From the NCBI GenBank assembly GCA_021818605.1, contig JAKAUH010001089.1, positions 1 through 11,096 on the forward strand: DNA of 11,096 bases. The letters run 5' to 3'. The translations under genes and the position numbers were made by a program. Each line of letters starts with the position of its first letter. Within the stretch, counting starts at the first letter, position 1. The notes beneath the pieces are model-generated. The model did no database searches, had not been told where the DNA came from, and saw only the letters and a program-made list of their open reading frames with translations. Shown in pieces: positions 7,869 to 11,096 of the stretch. Source of the DNA: Planctomycetota bacterium (GTDB lineage: Bacteria > Planctomycetota > Planctomycetia > Isosphaerales > Isosphaeraceae).

Positions 7869-8433
7869 CCGGTCTCGTCCCGGGCTGGCCTGCTTCGTCA
7901 TCGCTCGGCACGGCGTCGGTTCCCGCGGCGGCCGCGGCCGCCGCGGCCTCGCGGGCTTCCTGCTCGGCCATCCGTGCCGCCTCGATTCGCGCGGGATGCG
8001 TGGACATGATCGCCTGGGCCTGCGCCTGCAATTCCGACTGGAGCACCCGGTCGAGGATGCCGTTGACGAACCGGCTCGACTGCGCGGTGCTGTACCGCTT
8101 CGCCAACTCGAGCGCCTCGTTGATCGCCACCTTCGACGGGATCTCGCGGCAGATGATCATCTCGTAGACGCCCAGGCGCAGGATATTCCGGTCGATGGCC
8201 GCCATGCGGTCCACCCGCCAGTTGTCGGCCGCGGCGGAGATCGCCTCATCGATCTTCGCCAGGTGCTCCTTCACCCCGGCGACCAGGACCTCGGTGAACT
8301 CGCAGAACTTGCGCTCCCCCAGCAGTCGGCGCTGGATGAACAGCCGGACCTCGGCGAGCGACATGCTGGGGTTCTGCTCCACCTGGTAAAGGACCTGGAG
8401 GGCGACCTCGCGGCCCCGGGAACGTCGCGTCAT
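7849..8433 (-). CDS. nusB: Transcription antitermination factor NusB
   Basis: The 194-residue protein is NusB, the RNA-binding partner of NusE (ribosomal protein S10) that recognises boxA and supports antitermination in rRNA operons. The core fits the family: TRRSRGREVALQVLYQVEQ (2-20), NWRVDRMAAIDRNILRLGVYEM (71-92), IPSKVAINEALELAKRYS (98-115) and SSRFVNGILDRVL (119-131). The start ATG 8433 matches the usual MxRRSR N-terminus; an in-frame ATG at 8451 would add six residues, and neither has a strong ribosome binding site. After residue 140 is an unconserved tail with an eight-alanine run (163-170) and an acidic, proline-rich end, making the protein longer than the usual 130-150 residues. The common neighbour ribH is absent. 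The PHP gene overlaps its 3' end. Confidence 0.96.
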   Translation of the reverse strand: MTRRSRGREVALQVLYQVEQNPSMSLAEVRLFIQRRLLGERKFCEFTEVLVAGVKEHLAKIDEAISAAADNWRVDRMAAIDRNILRLGVYEMIICREIPSKVAINEALELAKRYSTAQSSRFVNGILDRVLQSELQAQAQAIMSTHPARIEAARMAEQEAREAAAAAAAAGTDAVPSDDEAGQPGTRPDAPPTE

Positions 8434-8616
8434 GATCGAGAAGTCTCGCATCGGATCGGGTCGATTCGTTTCGGGTCGAGTTCGACTCTGGCCCGCGACC
8501 GGCGAGCCCGGGCCGGCGGTGGCCGGCGGACCCGCGGGTCCTTGCGCACACTCCTCACAACCTCTAGCCGAATCATACGCCAAGGCAGGCCGGGGCGAAA
8601 AGGGGATCTTCGTGCG
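8434..8616. other. Leader region of nusB
   Basis: No gene is seen here. It contains a perfect 14-bp palindrome, GGACCCGCGGGTCC, at 8528-8541, which in the nusB leader RNA could form a hairpin or could be a binding site for a dimeric protein. GC-rich tracts next to it (8511-8530) could extend the structure. Nothing resembling a known riboswitch was recognised. Confidence 0.4.
8572..8601 (-). promoter_or_regulatory. Weak candidate promoter of nusB
   Basis: On the minus strand TATGAT (8577-8572) resembles a -10 box (five of six). A poor -35 candidate, TTTTCG (8601-8596), lies 18 bp upstream. Transcription from here would leave a leader of about 130 nt. This rests on a consensus match only. Confidence 0.2.
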
Positions 8617-8756
8617 GTGGAGCGAGTGGCTCGGCGGAGTGGTTCGGTGGAGTGGCGCGTGGCGAGCGGCGCGTGGCGAGCGGCGCGTGGCGAGCGGCGC
8701 GTGGCGCGTGGCGAGCGGCGCGTGGCGAGCGGCGCGTGGCGAGCGGCGCGTGGCGA
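8617..8756 (+). repeat. Heptamer array B, left arm (twenty 7-bp units)
   Basis: Twenty 7-bp units in unbroken phase. The first five (8617-8651) are degenerate; fifteen units at 8652-8756 are nearly perfect and mostly alternate GTGGCGA with GCGGCGC, giving a 14-bp higher-order period. Open frames exist in all phases because the unit contains no stop, so long predicted proteins across it are artefacts. Confidence 0.93.
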
Positions 8757-8983
8757 GTGAATGCTGGAAGGCTGAGGGTCCGTCCGGGCCTCTTCTCTGC
8801 CGGGTGCGGGTCTCGGGACCGCGCGCCAGGCTCGGAATGTTGGGCGCGGATCTCCTGGCCCCGCTCCGGGCCGGGACCGCAGGTCTGCCGCGATTCCCAT
8901 GGCCCGCGGTCGCGCGGGAGACCTGCGATCCGGCTCCCCGGCGGGGTCGAAGGCCCGCGCCGAACAGGCCGGGGTCGCTCGTA
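8757..8983. other. 227-bp GC-rich insert between inverted heptamer arrays
   Basis: Non-coding as far as can be seen. It includes inverted repeats CGCAGGTCT (8878-8886) and AGACCTGCG (8920-8928), which could form a hairpin. It occupies the same position as the 154-bp segment at 6758-6911, but I see no clear sequence similarity between the two. Confidence 0.45.
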
Positions 8984-9037
8984 TCGCCACTCGCCACTCC
9001 GCTGAGCCACTCGCCACTCCGCTGAGCGTCTCGCCAC
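8984..9037 (-). repeat. Heptamer array B, right arm
   Basis: TCGCCAC occurs at 8984, 8991, 9011 and 9031, with the 13-bp filler TCCGCTGAGCCAC or TCCGCTGAGCGTC between the later copies, giving a 20-bp period. TCGCCAC is the exact complement of the GTGGCGA unit in the left arm at 8652-8756, so the arrays are inverted. Confidence 0.88.
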
Positions 9038-9157
9038 TCCCCGCAGCCGTTCGGCACGGATTCTGCACATCCCAACCTGAATGAGTGGTGCCAGGTCCGG
9101 TCGGGCCCGGCGCCGCACCTGGATTCCACCGGGTCGCTCGCGCTAGAATGACCCTGG

Positions 9158-9297
9158 GGAAGGCGAGGCTCCGTCCGAGCTTCTTCCCTTCCGGCGCCGG
9201 CCTGGACGGATGACGTCGGGGCCCGTCTTGCCGGAACCCCGCCGGCCGTCCGAGCCTGATCCCTCTTGGCGCCGGCTCGGACGGAGCCACGCCTTCC
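9158..9297. repeat. REP-like inverted repeat element, copy 2
   Basis: Bases 9158-9180 and 9275-9297 are 23-bp inverted repeats with one mismatch. Inside are two partial tandem units offset by 75 bp (9171-9209 and 9246-9284, 31 of 39 bases equal). The second forms a perfect 11-bp stem, CCGTCCGAGCC (9246-9256) with its complement at 9274-9284. The core sequences CTTCCGGCG (9188-9196) and TGACGTCGG (9211-9219) match the element at 35-154, with a similar gap, while the arms are unrelated. It lies directly upstream of the YXWGXW gene and could be in its leader. Confidence 0.8.
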
Positions 9298-9339
9298 TCG
9301 CCATTGCGGCCGGGCGGTCCGGTTCCCTCGACTCGACCT

Positions 9340-9344
9340 GGGAG
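9340..9344 (+). promoter_or_regulatory. Ribosome binding site of the YXWGXW gene
   Basis: GGGAG ends 7 nt before the ATG at 9352. The in-frame ATG at 9346 is only 1 nt from it, so 9352 is the better start. Confidence 0.7.
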
Positions 9345-9351
9345 AATGATC

Positions 9352-10491
9352 ATGCGGATTGCCCGTGATGCGGCTCCGGCCGCGCGGAAGCCGATACTGA
9401 TACCGCCGTTGTTGCTGATATTGATGATGGCGCTCGGGTTCGTCGCGACCCCGGCGCGGGCGCAGTCACAATCCCAGTCGGCCGACAACCCAGGGGCGAC
9501 TCAACCTCCACCGCCGCCCGAGCCCCAGAATCCGGCCGCGCCGGCGCTGGAGGCGCCCCGGACAGGCGTCGAGCCCCTGCCGGCCGACGGCACCATCGGC
9601 ACGAAGTCGGCTGCACCCGCTCCGGTCCAGGCACCGGAGACGACCCGGCCGCGGCGGTCCACGACCGTGGACGTGGATGTCGCCGGCCCCGGCGCACCGG
9701 GAGGTCCGGCCACACGGGTTTACATCGATAGGGAACCGCCGGCGCCGATCGCCGAGCGTCCGTCGGGCCGGCGCCCGAATGCCCGCGCGGTCTGGACGCC
9801 GGGCTACTGGGAGTGGGAGCCGGCCAACACCCGATTCGTCTGGGTCGGCGGGAGCTGGCAGGTGCCTCCGGCGGGCATGGCCTGGATCCCGGGGCGCTGG
9901 ACGCACGGTGCCCGCGGCTGGTACTGGACGGCCGGCGGCTGGCGCCGCCCGGGGCTCGTGACCAGCAGCGCCAACCGGCCCGCGTGGCGGATCAACGGAC
10001 CGCCGGCCGAACATCCCGATGACACTCCGGCGCCGGCGCCCGGGCCCGATTCCTTCTACATCGCGGGCCATTATGCCCCGACTCCATCAGGCGACCGCCT
10101 GGTCTGGGTCCCCGGCTTCTGGTCCGCCATGCAGCCCGGCTGGGACTGGATTCCCGCCCGCTGGGTCCGCCGCCCCGACGGCTGGGACTTCCGCGAGGGC
10201 CACTGGGTGCGCGACCCGTCCACCGTCGTGATCGAGCGGGTGCCCAGACGCGCCCTCCGCCGCGCCCGGCGGAATGCCGGCGTCACTGTGATCACCCGCG
10301 ATCCGATCACCGGCGCCGAGGTCGACGTCCAGGCCATCGGCGATCCCCTCGCGCCCACTCCGATCGTCGGCGGCGTGCCGTATTACGTCATCCGTCCGCC
10401 AGGCGCGTATCCGTATGGACCGAATGGCGTCGTCGTCCCCGGCACCGTGCCGCCGTTCGTCCGCAGAATGCTCGACCGCGTCCTTCCGTGA
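9352..10491 (+). CDS. Secreted YXWGXW-repeat protein with proline-rich linker
   Basis: The 379-residue protein starts with a signal peptide (ARKPILIPPL then LLILMMALGFVATPARA, likely cut after residue 37) and is therefore exported. A low-complexity Pro/Ala/Gln linker covers about 38-105. From 148 to 286 it has repeated W-x-P-G-x-W units of the YXWGXW (WXXGXW) family: WTPGYW 148-153, WVGGSW 164-169, WIPGRW 178-183, WTAGGW 192-197, WVPGFW 252-257, WIPARW 266-271, and a looser copy ending GHW at 285. The C-terminal 90 residues are basic (RRALRRARRN, 299-308) then Gly/Pro/Tyr-rich, ending FVRRMLDRVLP. The repeats probably form a beta-rich surface or binding module in the cell envelope. No enzymatic role is known. 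It is apparently monocistronic. Confidence 0.86.
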   Translation: MRIARDAAPAARKPILIPPLLLILMMALGFVATPARAQSQSQSADNPGATQPPPPPEPQNPAAPALEAPRTGVEPLPADGTIGTKSAAPAPVQAPETTRPRRSTTVDVDVAGPGAPGGPATRVYIDREPPAPIAERPSGRRPNARAVWTPGYWEWEPANTRFVWVGGSWQVPPAGMAWIPGRWTHGARGWYWTAGGWRRPGLVTSSANRPAWRINGPPAEHPDDTPAPAPGPDSFYIAGHYAPTPSGDRLVWVPGFWSAMQPGWDWIPARWVRRPDGWDFREGHWVRDPSTVVIERVPRRALRRARRNAGVTVITRDPITGAEVDVQAIGDPLAPTPIVGGVPYYVIRPPGAYPYGPNGVVVPGTVPPFVRRMLDRVLP

Positions 10492-10586
10492 GAGGGGCGA
10501 CGGAATCGGCCTGTCCGCAGTGAAGGCCGATGACTTCTGAAGTGAGGAAACCGTGCTGTCCGCAGATGACGCTGTTCGCCGGGGAA
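10492..10586. other. 3' flank of the YXWGXW gene
   Basis: A 7-bp stem, ATCGGCC (10505-10511) with GGCCGAT (10525-10531), closes a 13-nt loop shortly after the stop codon. No T-tract follows, so a terminator is only possible. CTGTCCGCAG occurs twice, at 10511-10520 and 10556-10565. Confidence 0.35.
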
Positions 10587-10693
10587 GGCTGAATGGGGAC
10601 ATTCCTAAATATGGTCGGGAGGCTGAATGGGGACATTCCTAAATATGAGGCTGAATGGAGGCTGAATGGGGACATTCCTAAATATGGTCGGGG
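10587..10693 (+). repeat. Array of GGGGACATT repeats, forward orientation
   Basis: Three copies of a roughly 34-bp unit beginning GGCTGAATGGGGACATTCCT start at 10587, 10621 and 10660. A fragment, GGCTGAATGGAG, lies at 10649-10660. The 25-bp core (10595-10619, 10668-10692; shortened at 10629-10650) matches the right-hand array in reverse orientation. The base composition is richer in A and T than the neighbouring genes, which suggests a foreign origin. Confidence 0.9.
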
Positions 10694-10771
10694 TCTGGGC
10701 AATCTGGGATACCAAGCACACCCCGTCTTGCGCAAGCCCTGTCAATAATTAGCAATGTCCCCCTCGTCTTC
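10694..10771 (+). repeat. 78-bp direct repeat, copy 1
   Basis: This segment matches 10837-10914 over 78 bp with four mismatches. It begins TCTGGGCAATCTGGGATA and ends in AATGTCCCCCTCGTCTTC. No protein was recognised in it. Confidence 0.92.
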
Positions 10772-11025
10772 TCCCTGTCAATAATTCAATGTCCCCCTCG
10801 TCTTCTCCCAATGTCCCCCTCGTCTTCTCCTCGTCTTCTGGGCAATCTGGGATAGCAAGCACACCCTCTCTTGCGCAAGCCCTGTCAATAATTAGCAATG
10901 TCCCTCTCGTCTTCCATCCCCCTCGTCTTCCAATGTCCCCCTCGTCTTCGCTGTGTTGCGCAGGCCCTGTCAATAATTAGTAATGTCCCCCTGGTCCTCG
11001 CCTGTCAATAATTAGCAATGATCCG
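10738..11025 (-). repeat. Array of AATGTCCCC / CCTGTCAATAATT repeats, reverse orientation
   Basis: The sequence CCTGTCAATAATT occurs at 10738, 10774, 10881, 10966 and 11001, usually followed by AGCAATGTCCCC. Two shorter pieces with CAATGTCCCC lie at 10809 and 10931. Read on the minus strand, the 25-bp unit (10762 to 10738) agrees with the forward unit at 10595-10619 at 20 of 25 positions. CTCGTCTTC recurs between units. No gene is seen; short open frames here are made of the repeats. Confidence 0.9.
10837..10914 (+). repeat. 78-bp direct repeat, copy 2
   Basis: Second copy of the segment at 10694-10771, equal in length, 74 of 78 bases identical. The two copies are 143 bp apart start to start. 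Confidence 0.92.
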
Positions 11026-11096
11026 CGAGAGAGCTAAGAACCCGGCGGGTTCCGGTGTTTCCAGGGGTAAACGGCTTGTTATTACCTCGGCAAGAA
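11026..11096. other. Right edge, no gene recognised
   Basis: A small hairpin, GAACCC-GGC-GGGTTC, lies at 11038-11052. The repeat array stops before it. The segment ends at the window edge and may be the start of something not visible. Confidence 0.3.

Noticed and set aside
8652..8756. CRISPR array
   Set aside because: The units are 7 bp and contiguous without unique spacers, so this is a tandem repeat.
7062..8760. Plus-strand frames opposite nusB and the PHP gene
   Set aside because: Antisense to two genes with complete conserved motifs; no independent evidence.
9144..9149. TAGAAT as a -10 box for the YXWGXW gene
   Set aside because: No acceptable -35 hexamer at suitable distance, and it lies about 200 bp from the start codon on the far side of the palindromic element.
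8434..9488. Minus-strand and plus-strand frames of up to 350 codons across the heptamer array (repeated ARHAPLATR or GERRVASGAW)
   Set aside because: The repeated peptides are simply the 7-bp unit translated; the unit has no stop codon in any frame. No ribosome binding site or conserved domain supports them.
10388..10735. Small minus-strand protein with YLGMSPFSL repeats
   Set aside because: It is the translation of the GGGGACATTCC repeats and overlaps the 3' end of the YXWGXW gene; no start signal or family support.
10587..11025. CRISPR array at the right end
   Set aside because: Repeat spacing is irregular, spacers are themselves repeated, units occur in both orientations, and no cas gene is in the window.

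Overview
This high-GC window most likely comes from a planctomycete, probably an Isosphaeraceae-like one (inference). The evidence is a planctomycete-type ECF sigma factor, the paired DUF1592-family cytochrome and DUF1552 secreted proteins typical of Planctomycetota, and a YXWGXW-repeat secreted protein. Six protein genes are well supported. No RNA gene, CRISPR array or intact transposase was seen.

Layout, left to right. Bases 35-154 hold a palindromic repeat element. An ECF sigma factor is on the minus strand (175-924). A divergent intergenic region with a candidate promoter follows. On the plus strand is a two-gene operon: a very large secreted di-heme-type PSCyt/PSD protein (1151-5368), then a Tat-exported DUF1552 protein (5411-6718). 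A pair of inverted 7-bp tandem-repeat arrays fills the gap between this operon and the convergent minus-strand pair nusB (7849-8433) and a PHP-domain phosphoesterase (6975-7868). Upstream of nusB is about 0.9 kb of non-coding DNA with a second inverted 7-bp-repeat cassette (8617-9037) and a second palindromic element (9158-9297). A plus-strand YXWGXW-repeat protein (9352-10491) follows. The right end (10587-11025) is a visibly AT-richer array of short repeats in inverted orientation that looks like the remains of a mobile element.

The genes do not form one pathway. The DUF1592/DUF1552 pair is a recognised planctomycete module of unknown biochemical role, acting outside the cytoplasm. nusB and the PHP gene are translationally close housekeeping-type genes for rRNA antitermination and probable small-RNA or nucleotide phosphoester hydrolysis. 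The sigma factor and the YXWGXW protein are stand-alone here.

I did not find a convincing new enzymatic or defence system. The least explained part is the repeat landscape: two loci with the same heptamer-array, insert, inverted-array design; two palindromic elements sharing a core but differing in their arms; and a diverged 25-bp unit amplified in both orientations at the right end.
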